Shown: one piece after another, positions 25,166 to 34,774 of the stretch
Layout: every line of letters begins with the position of its first letter
How positions within the stretch are numbered: position 1 is the first letter of the stretch
DNA from: Zwartia hollandica
GTDB taxonomy: Bacteria; Pseudomonadota; Gammaproteobacteria; Burkholderiales; Burkholderiaceae_B
Length of the DNA: 64,000 bases
Assembly: GCF_019923725.1 (NCBI RefSeq)
Contig: NZ_JAHXRI010000025.1
Coordinates: forward strand, 124,001 to 188,000
Direction: 5' to 3'
Made by a program: the position numbers and the translations under genes
Notes under the pieces: model-generated
The model's input: only the letters and a program-made list of their open reading frames with translations
What the model was told of the DNA's origin: nothing
The model's database searches: none

Positions 25166-26182
25166 ATGAATATTTTAATTACTGGTGCGGCTGGTTTTCT
25201 GGGAACCCTCTTGACGCAAGCGTTGCTCAAGCGCGGTCAGCTACGCGATCAGACGATCACATCGCTCACACTTACTGACTTATATGCGCCTGCGCGACGA
25301 GAGATCGCGTCACATCCGTTAGTGACGGTCGATGTTGGTGATTTACTCACGCGTATCGATGCTTTATGTGAAAAAAATTACGACGCTGTTTTTCATTTTG
25401 CGTCTGCAGTATCTGGTGAGTGCGAGACGGATTTTGATTTGGGTCTACGCTCAAATCTCGATACAACCAGAAAACTACTGGATGCATTGCGTGCTCAGCA
25501 AGCGCGTAATGGGCAAGCGCCGCTATTATTTTTCGCAAGTTCTGTGGCGGTATTTGGATCGGACCCAGCAATTGCTTTGGCCGATGTCGTGCGTGATGGG
25601 ACATTACCTACGCCTCAGTCGAGCTATGGCATTCATAAATTCATTTGCGAGCAAATGATCGCGGATTACACACGCAAGGGTTATATCGACGGAAGAGTAG
25701 CGCGCTTGATGACTGTGTCGGTGAGGCCTGGACGTCCGAATGGGGCGGCCTCAAGCTTTCTGTCCGGTATTGTGCGCGAGCCTTTGTCTGGTATCGCTTC
25801 AGTGTGTCCCGTTGAACTAAACACTGCGGTCGCGCTTTCCTCTCCGAACAACACGATTGAGGGCATATTGAAAGTTGTCGAAGTCAGTCGAGAGGAGTTC
25901 GGTGGCCGAACTGCCTTGAACTTGCCTGCCTTGACAGTGACGGTAGGCGAGATGTTGCAAGCGCTCAAAGATGTCGCTGGACCCCAAGTCGCTTCGCTGG
26001 TGACGGTTCAGCCTGACGCAACAATTAAGCGGATTGTGGGTGGTTGGCCACCACGCTTTGATTGCCAACGCACAAACAAGCTCGGCTTGAAGGCAGATGC
26101 TTCTTACCGAGCTGTGATTGAGCAGTATATCGAGATGGCCGGGATTAAACGACCAGAGGGTGTGCCGCACCGTCCATCGTAA
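25166..26182 (+). CDS. denD: D-erythronate dehydrogenase-like NAD-dependent epimerase/dehydratase family protein
   Basis: A 338-residue extended short-chain dehydrogenase with the NAD-binding motif ITGAAGFLGTLL and the catalytic YGIHK (Tyr-x3-Lys) after LPTPQSS. DenD proteins oxidise D-erythronate to the 2-oxo acid, which an isomerase (OtnI) shifts to the 3-oxo form used by OtnK. An otnI gene is not present here. ATG 25166 has AAGGCG upstream; the TTG at 25157 overlaps otnC and is rejected. Its last 38 bases overlap the end of the convergent SDR gene. Confidence 0.87.
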   Translation: MNILITGAAGFLGTLLTQALLKRGQLRDQTITSLTLTDLYAPARREIASHPLVTVDVGDLLTRIDALCEKNYDAVFHFASAVSGECETDFDLGLRSNLDTTRKLLDALRAQQARNGQAPLLFFASSVAVFGSDPAIALADVVRDGTLPTPQSSYGIHKFICEQMIADYTRKGYIDGRVARLMTVSVRPGRPNGAASSFLSGIVREPLSGIASVCPVELNTAVALSSPNNTIEGILKVVEVSREEFGGRTALNLPALTVTVGEMLQALKDVAGPQVASLVTVQPDATIKRIVGGWPPRFDCQRTNKLGLKADASYRAVIEQYIEMAGIKRPEGVPHRPS

Positions 26183-26945
26183 TAATGGTGCCGGTGACGT
26201 AGCTGGCACGACTTGAAGACAGATAGACCACCGTATCGGCGACTTCCTCAGGTGAGGCAAGTCGGCCCATCGGCACGCGTGCCGTGGCTTTTTGTATGGC
26301 CTGCTCGACCGAGATGTTCTCGTGCTTAGCCGCGACCTTCATGCCTTCCATCAAACGATCTGTTGCCGTCGCCGCAGGGTTCACTGCGTTCACTCGAACG
26401 CCGTGCGGCGCATAGGCTGCGGCCAGGCCAGCGCTTGCGAGCATCAAGGCTGCGTTTGCGCTTCCGCCCGAGATGTGTAACACCGATGGTGACTTACCGC
26501 CATTGCCGACCACATTGACCACGACACCTTTTTTACGAGCACCCATGCGCTTGATGCAGGGGTCCAGCATGTTGATGTAGGTGAAGAATTTTGAATCCAT
26601 CGCATCACGCCAATTTTCTGGCTTGAGGTCTGCGGCCGCAACACGCTTGGCCGCTCCTGCAGAGTTCACTAATACGTCGACGGGACCAAACGCTTTTTCG
26701 GCTGCATCAAGGGCTGCTACAGCCGAGTCCGATGCTTTGAGGTCTGCTGCGTAGATCGCAATGTGCGCGGCAGCACCTGGATTTTGTGTGGCCAGTTGCT
26801 GCTTGGCTGCCTCTAGCGTAGCGAGGTCGCGTGATACGAGGCTGACTTTGGCGCCTTCCTCTAAAAACACTTTCGCGCAAGCCAGGCCGATGCCTTTGCT
26901 GCCGCCTGTGATGAGGACGTGATGATTTTTTAAATGTAAGTCCAT
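26145..26945 (-). CDS. SDR family protein without the classical Tyr-Lys pair
   Basis: A 266-residue short-chain dehydrogenase fold with the cofactor motif ITGGSKGIGLAC and NSAGAAKRV. In the place of the catalytic Tyr-x3-Lys the sequence runs LHISGGSANAALMLASAG, with no suitable Tyr or Lys, and the catalytic Ser position is in a Gly-rich VVGNGGKS. The C-terminal VTGTIITMDGAAHPL is normal for SDRs. It could be a non-classical SDR with another chemistry. It heads away from a CaiB-like gene with 42 bases between, on the same strand, so the two are probably co-transcribed. Substrate unknown. Confidence 0.83.
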   Translation of the reverse strand: MDLHLKNHHVLITGGSKGIGLACAKVFLEEGAKVSLVSRDLATLEAAKQQLATQNPGAAAHIAIYAADLKASDSAVAALDAAEKAFGPVDVLVNSAGAAKRVAAADLKPENWRDAMDSKFFTYINMLDPCIKRMGARKKGVVVNVVGNGGKSPSVLHISGGSANAALMLASAGLAAAYAPHGVRVNAVNPAATATDRLMEGMKVAAKHENISVEQAIQKATARVPMGRLASPEEVADTVVYLSSSRASYVTGTIITMDGAAHPLVV

Positions 26946-26987
26946 GTCTGCTCCGGTGGTAAAGGTGTAATGCTTTAGATAAAAAAT

Positions 26988-28208
26988 TTATTGCGGATTT
27001 GGTTCAGCGCTACGAATGATGCCCTGGTCCCTCAAGCCGTCGATCTCAACGTTTGAGTAGCCCAGGCTTTGCAAGAGTTCTATTGTGTCGGCGCCAATGC
27101 GAGGAGGTGCATTACGAATGCGTAGGCGTTCATCATTTAGCGCGAGTGGCAATAGGGCTGCGCGCGTTTCAATATCTTTTCCCGAACTTGTGTTGTCGGC
27201 GGCGATCGTCACAGGCGCGAGTCCTCCGGTTGCTAGCAAGTGTGGATCATCAAAGAGCTCGTGAGGGCGCGTAATCGGTGCGTAAGGCAGTCCGACTTTC
27301 TCGAAACGCTCGCTAAGCTCTTTCGCGCTTAAGGCAGCGAACCGCTCGCGTAGTATTGGAATCAGAAAAGAACGGTTTTGAACACGCTCGTTGTTAGATC
27401 CCAGTCGTGTATCGGCTTTTAGATCATCAAAGGCGAACTCTTTACATAGCAAGGCCCATTGCGTATCGCTGACTGCCGAGAGGAATATCTGCTCACCGTC
27501 CTTGACGGTGAAGACGTCATAGACGGCCCAAGCGCTCAGTCGGTTCGGCATGGGGTTCGCTGGTTTACCTGTGACCGCAAACTGCATCATATGTTGTGCG
27601 ACTAAGAAAACATTGTTTTCAAACAAAGCGCTGGCTACCTCTTGGCCGTGCCCCGTGCGATTACGTTGCTGTAGGGACGCCAAGACACCAATTGCGCCAA
27701 ACATGCCTCCCATGATGTCGTTCACACTTGCGCCCGCACGCAGCGGTTGTCCGGCAGGGCCCGTCATATACGCTAAGCCACCCATCATTTGAACGACTTC
27801 GTCGAGCGCGGTACGGTTGTCGTAGGGACCGGGCAAGAAGCCTTTGTGCGAAACATAAATGAGGGAGGGGTTGAGCTTAGATAGGGCGGAGTAGCCAAAA
27901 CCCAGCTTGTCCATCGTGCCACTTTTGAAGTTTTCACTGAAAACGTCAGCTCCGGCCACAAGTTTTAGAATAATTTCACGACCGATTGGGTTCTTGACAT
28001 CGATCGAGATGCTTTTTTTGTTGCGATTGAACATGGGATAAAAGCCGGCTCCCGAACCCAGTAGCCTGCGGGTGTTGTCCCCGGCCAGGGGTTCGACTTT
28101 GATGACCTCGGCGCCTAGGTCGGCCAAAATCATGCCGCAGGTTGGGCCCATCACCATGTGGGTGAACTCAACAACGCGTATCCCTGCTAGGGGTAGGGTC
28201 TCAGACAT
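26988..28208 (-). CDS. CaiB/BaiF family CoA-transferase
   Basis: A 406-residue family III CoA-transferase. Family marks are FTHMVMGPTCGMILADLGAE, IKVEP, NRNKKSISIDVKNP and the nucleophilic aspartate in GASVNDIMGGMFG (about residue 166). It swaps CoA between carboxylic acids through an aspartyl-CoA anhydride. The partner genes here are an atypical SDR (downstream, same strand) and the divergent GNAT gene. The acid used cannot be told from sequence. Confidence 0.92.
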   Translation of the reverse strand: MSETLPLAGIRVVEFTHMVMGPTCGMILADLGAEVIKVEPLAGDNTRRLLGSGAGFYPMFNRNKKSISIDVKNPIGREIILKLVAGADVFSENFKSGTMDKLGFGYSALSKLNPSLIYVSHKGFLPGPYDNRTALDEVVQMMGGLAYMTGPAGQPLRAGASVNDIMGGMFGAIGVLASLQQRNRTGHGQEVASALFENNVFLVAQHMMQFAVTGKPANPMPNRLSAWAVYDVFTVKDGEQIFLSAVSDTQWALLCKEFAFDDLKADTRLGSNNERVQNRSFLIPILRERFAALSAKELSERFEKVGLPYAPITRPHELFDDPHLLATGGLAPVTIAADNTSSGKDIETRAALLPLALNDERLRIRNAPPRIGADTIELLQSLGYSNVEIDGLRDQGIIRSAEPNPQ

Positions 28209-28323
28209 GCATTACCTTTTCGGAACTTCAATGTGGTTTGTGAGGTTTTGAAGCACGGGTTGTTATACCATCGCTGTAGTGGCTAGCGCTTGTTGTTCTT
28301 TACGCACATGAAGGGAGGTATTT

Positions 28324-28812
28324 ATGCAGTGCAGCATTTCAGTTCGAACCGTCGATTACCTTAACCCTACTGACCGTGCGGATTTGTTGACCATCCTTGA
28401 TATGTACGCGAGGGATCCTATGGGCGGTGGGGACGAGTTGAGTCCTGAAGTCAAAGCGCGACTATGTGATGACTTGGCGAAGTTTCCAGGTGCAATGAGT
28501 TGGTTAGCTTACAGTGATGGACGCCCGGTCGGACTGCTCAACGCGATGCCAGGTTATTCCACCTTCAAGGCGCGTCCACTGATGAATGTGCACGATATCG
28601 CGGTTATCCCAAGTTTTAGAGGGCAAGGCGTAGGTCAAGCACTGCTTGGTGCGTTAGAGACCTATGCGCGCAAGCAAGGTTGTTGCAAGTTGACCTTGGA
28701 AGTCTTAAGTGGCAATCAGGGTGCACAAGCTTCGTACGCTCGGTTCGGCTTTGCACAGTACGAGCTGAGTGCGTTGACGGGGCAGGCCTTGTTTATGCAA
28801 AAATGGCTCTAG
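28324..28812 (+). CDS. GNAT family N-acetyltransferase
   Basis: A 162-residue acetyltransferase with the acetyl-CoA loop VIPSFRGQGVGQALL (residues about 97-111) and the downstream helix in LEVLSGNQGAQASYARFGF. AAGGGAGG is the ribosome site. It overlaps the next gene by ten bases and is thus first in a run of six plus-strand genes. The acceptor is unknown. Confidence 0.9.
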   Translation: MQCSISVRTVDYLNPTDRADLLTILDMYARDPMGGGDELSPEVKARLCDDLAKFPGAMSWLAYSDGRPVGLLNAMPGYSTFKARPLMNVHDIAVIPSFRGQGVGQALLGALETYARKQGCCKLTLEVLSGNQGAQASYARFGFAQYELSALTGQALFMQKWL

Positions 28813-29159
28813 TGACTGTCTACTACGATGGTTCATGCCCTCTTTGCCGCAAAGAGATAGCGGTCTATCAACGATCTAGAGGTGCCGCAAATATTGAATG
28901 GACAGACGTCAGTTCAGCAGAGCAGGCATGTTTAGGAGAGGGCTTAACCTGCCAGTTGGCGATGGCGAGGTTTCATGTCAGAGACCGACAAGATAATTTG
29001 TGTAGTGGAGCCTTGGCTTTTGTTAAGCTTTGGCTTGAGCTGCCAGAGTGGCGCCGGCTTGGAAGGCTTTGTTCAAATAAACCGACGCTTTGGTGTTTGG
29101 AGCGGCTGTATGTCGGATTTTTAAAGATACGTCCCAGCATGCAACGCAGATTCAGATAG
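28803..29159 (+). CDS. DCC-family thiol-disulfide oxidoreductase (DUF393)
   Basis: A 118-residue protein with the DCC motif YYDGSCPLCRKEI at residues 7-19, a CxxC thioredoxin-like redox pair, and the family C-terminal half with WRRLGRL. Function in the family is unsettled, a thiol-disulfide role is assumed. I use the ATG at 28803, which overlaps the GNAT stop; a GTG at 28812 is a close alternative. DCC genes often travel with folE and photolyase genes, which is the case here. Confidence 0.86.
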   Translation: MALVTVYYDGSCPLCRKEIAVYQRSRGAANIEWTDVSSAEQACLGEGLTCQLAMARFHVRDRQDNLCSGALAFVKLWLELPEWRRLGRLCSNKPTLWCLERLYVGFLKIRPSMQRRFR

Positions 29160-29210
29160 CGCACTTTAGTATTGAAAATTTCCGAAAGTATTGTTTAAAG
29201 AACCTAACAC

Positions 29211-29912
29211 ATGAACTCGAACGATCAGGACAAAGGCACGCCGATTTCGGTGGTTATTCGCAACCGCCTTAAAGAGGCGCGCAAGCGATTTCATGCCAAC
29301 GACAATATTTCGCAATACATCGAACCGGGTGAACTTGGTCAGTTGCTTGATGAAGTCGAGCAGAAAATGAAAGGCGTGCTAGAGAGCCTGGTCATCGATA
29401 CGGTGTCAGATCACAACACAAACGATACTGCACGACGTGTCGCCAAAATGTATTTACAAGAAGTGTTTGGTGGGCGGTATGCCGCTCAGCCCAAAATCAC
29501 TGAATTCCCAAACGCTGAACACCTTAGTGAGCTGATGATTGTTGGTCCGATTACTGTGCGAAGCGCCTGCAGCCATCATTTTTGCCCAGTCATCGGTAAA
29601 GTCTGGATTGGTGTGATGCCAAATGAACATACCAACGTGATTGGCTTATCCAAATATGCACGGCTCGCAGAGTGGATCATGAGTCGTCCTCAGATTCAGG
29701 AAGAGGCTGTGGTGCAGCTCGCTGATTTGATACAAGAAAAGACACAACCTGATGGACTAGCTGTTGTGATGAATGCAACGCATTACTGCATGTCTTGGCG
29801 CGGTGTGAAAGATCCGGATAGCAGAATGATTAATTCAGTGATGCGCGGTGCCTTTTTGAAAGATGCGAATTTGCGTCGAGAATTCTTGTCGTTAATGCCT
29901 AAAGAGAGCTAA
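29211..29912 (+). CDS. folE: GTP cyclohydrolase I
   Basis: A 233-residue enzyme that converts GTP to dihydroneopterin triphosphate, the first step to folate and pterins. Zinc and catalytic residues are in SACSHHFCPVIG and HYCMSWRGV. The N-terminal extension of about 40 residues is charged. In this position, between a DCC protein and a BLUF sensor and opposite three photolyase genes, it may supply the pterin/folate antenna chromophore, although general folate synthesis cannot be excluded. Confidence 0.95.
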   Translation: MNSNDQDKGTPISVVIRNRLKEARKRFHANDNISQYIEPGELGQLLDEVEQKMKGVLESLVIDTVSDHNTNDTARRVAKMYLQEVFGGRYAAQPKITEFPNAEHLSELMIVGPITVRSACSHHFCPVIGKVWIGVMPNEHTNVIGLSKYARLAEWIMSRPQIQEEAVVQLADLIQEKTQPDGLAVVMNATHYCMSWRGVKDPDSRMINSVMRGAFLKDANLRREFLSLMPKES

Positions 29913-29914
29913 TC

Positions 29915-30340
29915 ATGCTGGTACGTTTGTTGTATGTGAGTCGGGCAGTCAATCCCGAAGATACTAAAGCGACACAATCAATTTTAGATTCCGCGCGTGA
30001 GCACAACTTAAGTAATGGCATCACAGGCATTCTTTGCTATGGTGGCGGGATCTACTTGCAGGCGATTGAGGGCGGACGCCATCAGGTCAACGAGTTATAC
30101 GGGTACATCGTACGCGATCAACGTCACAAAGATGTTGCCCTGCTGCACTACGAGGAAATCACGGAGCGTCGTTTCGGTGGCTGGACAATGGGGCAAGTCA
30201 ATCTCGCCAAGCTGAACACTTCCATCGTATTGAAGTATTCAGAGAAGCCTGAGCTGGATCCATACTCGGTCTCTGGCGCAGTCTCGCTCGCACTGCTAGA
30301 AGAACTCATGCTGACCGCTTCAATAATTGGTAGAGCGTAA
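29915..30340 (+). CDS. BLUF domain blue-light sensor
   Basis: A 141-residue, single-domain flavin photoreceptor. Key BLUF residues are visible: Tyr7 in LVRLLYVSRA, Asn31/34 in NLSNGITGIL, Gln49 in IYLQAIEGG, and Trp90-Met92 in FGGWTMGQV. Blue light rearranges hydrogen bonds between Tyr, Gln and FAD. About 45 residues follow the core and form only short helices, with no EAL or other output domain, so it must signal by protein contact. Its gene starts two bases after folE and five bases before an MFS transporter, in the same operon. Confidence 0.92.
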   Translation: MLVRLLYVSRAVNPEDTKATQSILDSAREHNLSNGITGILCYGGGIYLQAIEGGRHQVNELYGYIVRDQRHKDVALLHYEEITERRFGGWTMGQVNLAKLNTSIVLKYSEKPELDPYSVSGAVSLALLEELMLTASIIGRA

Positions 30341-30345
30341 AGATT

Positions 30346-31533
30346 ATGGCAAAAGATCACTCTCTCGCAGTACGTCTGCTTCTAAACATCGGGCATGGAC
30401 TTGATCACATGTTCCTGCTCATTTTTGCGGCAGCCGTTGGTGTGATGGCGCATGACTTCGGGTTTTCGACCTGGGAAGATTTGATGCCATACGGGGTTGG
30501 AGCATTTGTACTCTTCGGCTTGGGATCTATTCCGTCTGGACGCCTAGGGGACTTATGGGGCCGACGTCGAATGATGATTGTGTTCTTTATTGGCATTGGT
30601 GTGGCCACCTTGCTGGCAGCAGTCGCGCAGACGGTTTGGCAGATGGCAATCGCTTTGACCTTAGTCGGTGCTTTTGCCTCCATCTATCACCCAGTGGGTA
30701 TTCCTTTTCTAGTACAAAAATCGGCGAATCCGGGCTATGCAATTGGAATCAATGGTTTGGCCGGCAACCTGGGTGTGGCCTTGGCGGCGATGCTGACGGG
30801 TTTTTTGATTAAGTGGATCGGTTGGCGCGCAGCTTTTGCGGTACCCGCTTTATTTTCTATCGGCTGTGGTGTCTGGTTTGCTTTGATTTGCCCACCAGAG
30901 GTCGAGGCGCCCGCCAAGCGTAAGAGCGGGCCAAAGGTCGCTTTATCACGCGCGATGGTGGCACGTGTGTTGGCAGTCATGACGGTGTCTGCCGCAACAG
31001 GAAGCGTCATTTTTAATTTCACCACGAATGGAAACAATCAGTTGTTTGCCGAACGCTTCGCCGGTGTGCTCGAGGACCCCGCGATTCTAGGTATTCTGCT
31101 CGCGGTCATTTATACCGTTGCATCCATCATGCAGGTCGTTGTCGGAAAGTTGTTAGATAAATATTCGCTACGACCGATCTTCCTGGGTATCGTGTTGTTG
31201 CAGATCCCGTTGTTTGTGCTTGCGGCGTATGCGCAGGGCTGGTGGTTGTTCGCCGCTATGTTGGGCGTGATGGTTTTCATATTCGGTGCTGTGCCCTTTG
31301 TAGATGTCATGATTGTGCGTTACGTTGATGATCGTATGCGTTCACGTGTCGCCGGTATTCGGCTATCAATTTCGTTGGGGCTGAGCTCGATCGCTGTGTG
31401 GGCCCTTGGCCCTGCCGTGAAGGGTTGGGGCTTTGAATCGTTGCTCTTAATCATGGCGGGTTTTGCAACATGTACGGCGATCGTGGTGCTGTTCTTGCCC
31501 GCTGATACGGATGTAAAGGTAGAGCCAGCATGA
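30346..31533 (+). CDS. MFS transporter
   Basis: A 395-residue, 12-helix major facilitator protein. The cytoplasmic loop [13 protein letters not shown] (between helices 2 and 3) is the family signature, and [18 protein letters not shown] resembles the fosmidomycin-resistance-like and sugar/drug exporter branches. The substrate is unknown. The gene lies between the BLUF and pterin dehydratase genes, overlapping the latter by four bases, so a pterin, flavin or folate-related cargo is an attractive but untested idea. Confidence 0.9.
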   Translation: MAKDHSLAVRLLLNIGHGLDHMFLLIFAAAVGVMAHDFGFSTWEDLMPYGVGAFVLFGLGSIPSGRLGDLWGRRRMMIVFFIGIGVATLLAAVAQTVWQMAIALTLVGAFASIYHPVGIPFLVQKSANPGYAIGINGLAGNLGVALAAMLTGFLIKWIGWRAAFAVPALFSIGCGVWFALICPPEVEAPAKRKSGPKVALSRAMVARVLAVMTVSAATGSVIFNFTTNGNNQLFAERFAGVLEDPAILGILLAVIYTVASIMQVVVGKLLDKYSLRPIFLGIVLLQIPLFVLAAYAQGWWLFAAMLGVMVFIFGAVPFVDVMIVRYVDDRMRSRVAGIRLSISLGLSSIAVWALGPAVKGWGFESLLLIMAGFATCTAIVVLFLPADTDVKVEPA

Positions 31534-31820
31534 CCATTGAGCGCCTACCAGCAGGGCAGTTAAACGCATGTCTAGCCTCCATCCCTAATTGGAAGTATGA
31601 CCCTTCCGCTGGTGGCAGTATTAGTCGAAAGTTGGTCTTTGAGGACTTTACGCAGGCCTTCGCTTTTATGACGCGTGTCGCTTTTCTCGCGCACGAAGCA
31701 GACCATCATCCCGAGTGGAGCAATGTGTATAACAAGGTTGAGATCACCCTGCGTACGCACGATGCCGGTGGGTTGTCGATTAAAGATATCGATCTGGCAA
31801 AACGTATTGATCAGATTTGA
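31530..31820 (+). CDS. phhB: 4a-hydroxytetrahydrobiopterin dehydratase
   Basis: A 96-residue pterin-4a-carbinolamine dehydratase with the signature [17 protein letters not shown], whose two histidines and the tryptophan line the pterin pocket. It regenerates dihydropterin after pterin-dependent hydroxylation. No aromatic amino acid hydroxylase is in the window, so here it may act on folate-type or tetrahydropterin by-products. The last ten bases overlap the convergent photolyase gene. Confidence 0.95.
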   Translation: MTIERLPAGQLNACLASIPNWKYDPSAGGSISRKLVFEDFTQAFAFMTRVAFLAHEADHHPEWSNVYNKVEITLRTHDAGGLSIKDIDLAKRIDQI

Positions 31821-33340
31821 TCTAGATCGTTGCGAATCGTAAAAGCCCGGCTTTGTAGGCTTGTTTTACTTTCTGTGTCCATCTTTTCAATTTGTCGATA
31901 GACCATCCCAAGCCGATGGTTGCCCGATAGTGCGCTGGCATTTCGAATAAAGAAATCCCAGTAGAGCGCATTAAAGGGGCAGGCGCGTTCGCCGACTCGT
32001 AACTTCTTGTCGTAGTAGCACCCTTTGCAGTAGTCCCCCATTCGGTCGATATAGGCAGCGCTCGAGACATAGGGTTTGGTTGCCAACAAGCCCGCATCCG
32101 CAAACTGACTCATGCCAATTGTGTTTGGGAGTTCGACCCACTCAAAGGCATCGATATAAATACCCAAATACCAGCGGTGTAGTGCTGAAGGATCGATGCC
32201 TGCTAGCAACGCAAAGTTTCCGGTAATCATTAACCGTTGGATATGGTGCGCGTAAGCATGGTCAAGGGACTGTCCTACGGCTTTGGAAACGCATTGCATC
32301 TTGGTCTTGCCAGTCCAAAACCAAGTGGGCAGTGGCGTGTCATGCGCGAAATGATTGGAGTCTTGATAATCAGGCATGCGGAACCAATACACGCCTCGAA
32401 TATATTCGCGCCAACCCAAAATCTGACGGATAAAACCCTCTGCCGTGGCGATACTGATGCGTTGTTGGCGCCACGCCGTCTCTGCTTTTGCGACGACCTC
32501 TTGTGGACTCAGCATCTTTACGTTCAGGGCGAACGACAAGAGGGAATGAAACATGCGCCAGCTCTGCGTACTCATCGCGTCTTGAAATTCACCAAAATAG
32601 GGTAGTACATCTGAGATAAAGCGCTCTAGGTCGTCGAGCGCCTCTTCGCGGTTGACAGGCCAGCGAAAAGTGTTGCACTGGGGTTCACCAAAGCTAGAGA
32701 CGCCTGCGGCTTGAATTTCTGCCCACAGCGACGAGTGATCGTGCCGACGCGTATGGTCGACGGGTTCGGGAGGTGTGCCACTCCAACGTTTTCGATTTTC
32801 GTGATCAAAGTTCCATTGACCACCCTCGGGCTTTTTAGATGCATCGATCAAGACACGATGCTTGACACGCATTTGGCGATAAAAGCGCTCCATCAGCCAT
32901 TGCTTTTGTGTTTTGAATAGCTCTGCTGTCTCAAGCCGCTCTGTAAAGAAATGTTCACTCGACACCATCTCAGAGGGAATCGATAGCGCGTGACAAAAGC
33001 TCGATAGCTGTGCATCTAGCCGCCACTCGTCTGGCTGTTGATATTCAAATTTTATGCATCGATGCTTAGCAATCAGCGCCTTGAGATTGCCTTCAATCGT
33101 CTGTGTGTTCTCGGGATCACCAATGCGCAGGTAATGCACGCGATGACCTTCTACTTCGAGCCGCTGGGCAAGCGCTCGCATGCCGGAAAAAATGCTAATA
33201 ATTTTTTGAGCGTGGTGTAAGACGTAGTCTGTCTCTTGTCGCATTTCTATCAGCGTATAGAGATGCTCAGAATCGACGTGTTTGAACCAGCTGTGTTCTG
33301 GATTGAGTTGGTCACCCAGCAGCAGTCTAAGTGTGGTCAA
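31811..33340 (-). CDS. FeS-BCP type cryptochrome/photolyase (PhrB/CryB-like)
   Basis: A 509-residue flavoprotein of the iron-sulfur bacterial cryptochrome/photolyase class, known members of which repair (6-4) photoproducts and carry a [4Fe-4S] cluster and a ribityllumazine antenna. The N-terminus [18 protein letters not shown] is diagnostic. Cluster cysteines are in [22 protein letters not shown] and [12 protein letters not shown] place the start at TTG 33340, which overlaps the stop of the upstream DASH gene (TTGA) and yields the conserved N-terminus; the frame stays open to a TTG at 33352. GGGGA lies shortly upstream. Confidence 0.92.
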   Translation of the reverse strand: MTTLRLLLGDQLNPEHSWFKHVDSEHLYTLIEMRQETDYVLHHAQKIISIFSGMRALAQRLEVEGHRVHYLRIGDPENTQTIEGNLKALIAKHRCIKFEYQQPDEWRLDAQLSSFCHALSIPSEMVSSEHFFTERLETAELFKTQKQWLMERFYRQMRVKHRVLIDASKKPEGGQWNFDHENRKRWSGTPPEPVDHTRRHDHSSLWAEIQAAGVSSFGEPQCNTFRWPVNREEALDDLERFISDVLPYFGEFQDAMSTQSWRMFHSLLSFALNVKMLSPQEVVAKAETAWRQQRISIATAEGFIRQILGWREYIRGVYWFRMPDYQDSNHFAHDTPLPTWFWTGKTKMQCVSKAVGQSLDHAYAHHIQRLMITGNFALLAGIDPSALHRWYLGIYIDAFEWVELPNTIGMSQFADAGLLATKPYVSSAAYIDRMGDYCKGCYYDKKLRVGERACPFNALYWDFFIRNASALSGNHRLGMVYRQIEKMDTESKTSLQSRAFTIRNDLDQI

Positions 33341-34611
33341 GCGTGTCCCCAATGTTTACGATAGATACTGTCCGGATCATGCTCTTGAATCTGTTTTTGC
33401 ATATTCATTCGTCGACCGCCTCGGGGGTCGGTCCCACATCCCGCAATATAGAGCCAATTACCCTGATTGCTGTAGATATCAAAATCAAGTAATTGACTTT
33501 CAAACCAGGCGGCGCCAGCTCGCCAATCGACCTCGAGATCGTAAATAAGATAGCTGGCGACGACTTGTCGCATGCGGTTCGACAGATGTCCCGTTTCTCT
33601 GAGCTCGGTCATGCCGGCATTGACGAAGTCATTTGGTGTCTGAGCGTTCGTCCATGTTAGTAGCCGTGCCTGCTCAATGCTTGGGTCTTGTCTTGCAGGT
33701 AATGTTGCGGCGGGCTCACGTTTGAGTCCATCTCTCAGATACAGCTTTCTGCCGTATTTGAGGTGCAAGAGCCGGAAGTAGTCGCGCCAGAGCAGTTCAA
33801 AAAAAATCCAGTATGTACTGTCGTTGCTACCGCGCTTGGCTTCGTATCGCTTGAGGGTCTGATAGGTAGTGGCGGCAGAGATCGCGCCAGAGGCAAGCCA
33901 AACAGATAATCGGGTGGAGTAATGTGCTCCCATGAGCTGGTTACGTGTCTGCTTGTAATACAGTGGATGCTCGGTCGAGAAGTATGCAGTGACTGCACGG
34001 TGTGCCGTGTCTTCGCCAGCAGGTTTACGCGTTATATGTTCGCCTAATGCATCGATGTTTATCACCCGCGCCAAACCCGGCGGTGGGGGTGGAAGACGCG
34101 TTGGTGCTGCAACCGGGTCTCTTGGGTACACACCAGACTGCTCGATCTTCTGACGGAATGCGGTAAAGATATCGGGCATCGCCAGGGGCGCGAAGGGTAG
34201 GGAGGCTGGGTCGAACATCGTAGACTGCCAGGTGGATACGACCTGCATGCCTCGACTTTCTATGTTTGCAACGTCGGTACGCTCTTCAGGAGCTTCGATC
34301 GCTTCGCAATAGACACACTCGACATTGAACCTGTCTGCCAGTGAGCTCAGAACCTGTGCAGGCTCACCGGCTAACTCCAAGAGTTGGTTGCCGTGGTTGG
34401 CGATGTTTGCACGCAGTTCTTTTAGTGCTGCTCGCAGCTGCGTTGTTCTTTTTTCGCTCGTTCGGGCAAAGCCCCAGACTGTGTCACCTTGAAGGCGCGT
34501 AGGGTGAATGTAAACAAGAATAAGTTGTTGCGCACTCTCGCAGGCTTTTAACAACCCAGGCGAGTCACCCAAACGCAAATCCTGTCTAAACCAGTAAATG
34601 TTGGTCTTCAT
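33337..34611 (-). CDS. DASH-family cryptochrome
   Basis: A 424-residue photolyase/cryptochrome. The N-terminal antenna domain starts [18 protein letters not shown]. The C-terminal FAD domain has [37 protein letters not shown] and [19 protein letters not shown], all DASH marks. DASH proteins repair cyclobutane dimers in single-stranded DNA or act as light sensors, with FAD and a folate antenna. It precedes the FeS-BCP gene with start-stop overlap, so the two are translated together. The C-terminus HWGHA is short, without the extension found in eukaryotic DASH proteins. Confidence 0.93.
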   Translation of the reverse strand: MKTNIYWFRQDLRLGDSPGLLKACESAQQLILVYIHPTRLQGDTVWGFARTSEKRTTQLRAALKELRANIANHGNQLLELAGEPAQVLSSLADRFNVECVYCEAIEAPEERTDVANIESRGMQVVSTWQSTMFDPASLPFAPLAMPDIFTAFRQKIEQSGVYPRDPVAAPTRLPPPPPGLARVINIDALGEHITRKPAGEDTAHRAVTAYFSTEHPLYYKQTRNQLMGAHYSTRLSVWLASGAISAATTYQTLKRYEAKRGSNDSTYWIFFELLWRDYFRLLHLKYGRKLYLRDGLKREPAATLPARQDPSIEQARLLTWTNAQTPNDFVNAGMTELRETGHLSNRMRQVVASYLIYDLEVDWRAGAAWFESQLLDFDIYSNQGNWLYIAGCGTDPRGGRRMNMQKQIQEHDPDSIYRKHWGHA

Positions 34612-34708
34612 GTCTTGGATGGGCCCGCCTGACGACAGCGGTCCGAACAGTACCTAACGTTCTCCCAGTCGCGCTCCCATTTTTTTCTCCAGTTAAAAGG
34701 GCGAGCGC

Positions 34709-34742
34709 AAGTCAGACATACCTTGGAGGGTAAGTCTGACTT
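34709..34742. other. Long inverted repeat between two photolyase genes
   Basis: The arms AAGTCAGACATACC (34709-34722) and GGTAAGTCTGACTT (34729-34742) pair over 14 bases with one mismatch and a six-base loop TTGGAG. It lies in the 163-base gap after the third photolyase gene and before the DASH gene (minus strand). It has no adjoining T-run in either direction, so a light- or stress-responsive operator or RNA processing site is as likely as a terminator. Confidence 0.5.
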
Positions 34743-34774
34743 CTTCTGCATACGATGATTGGAACGCTGAGGCA

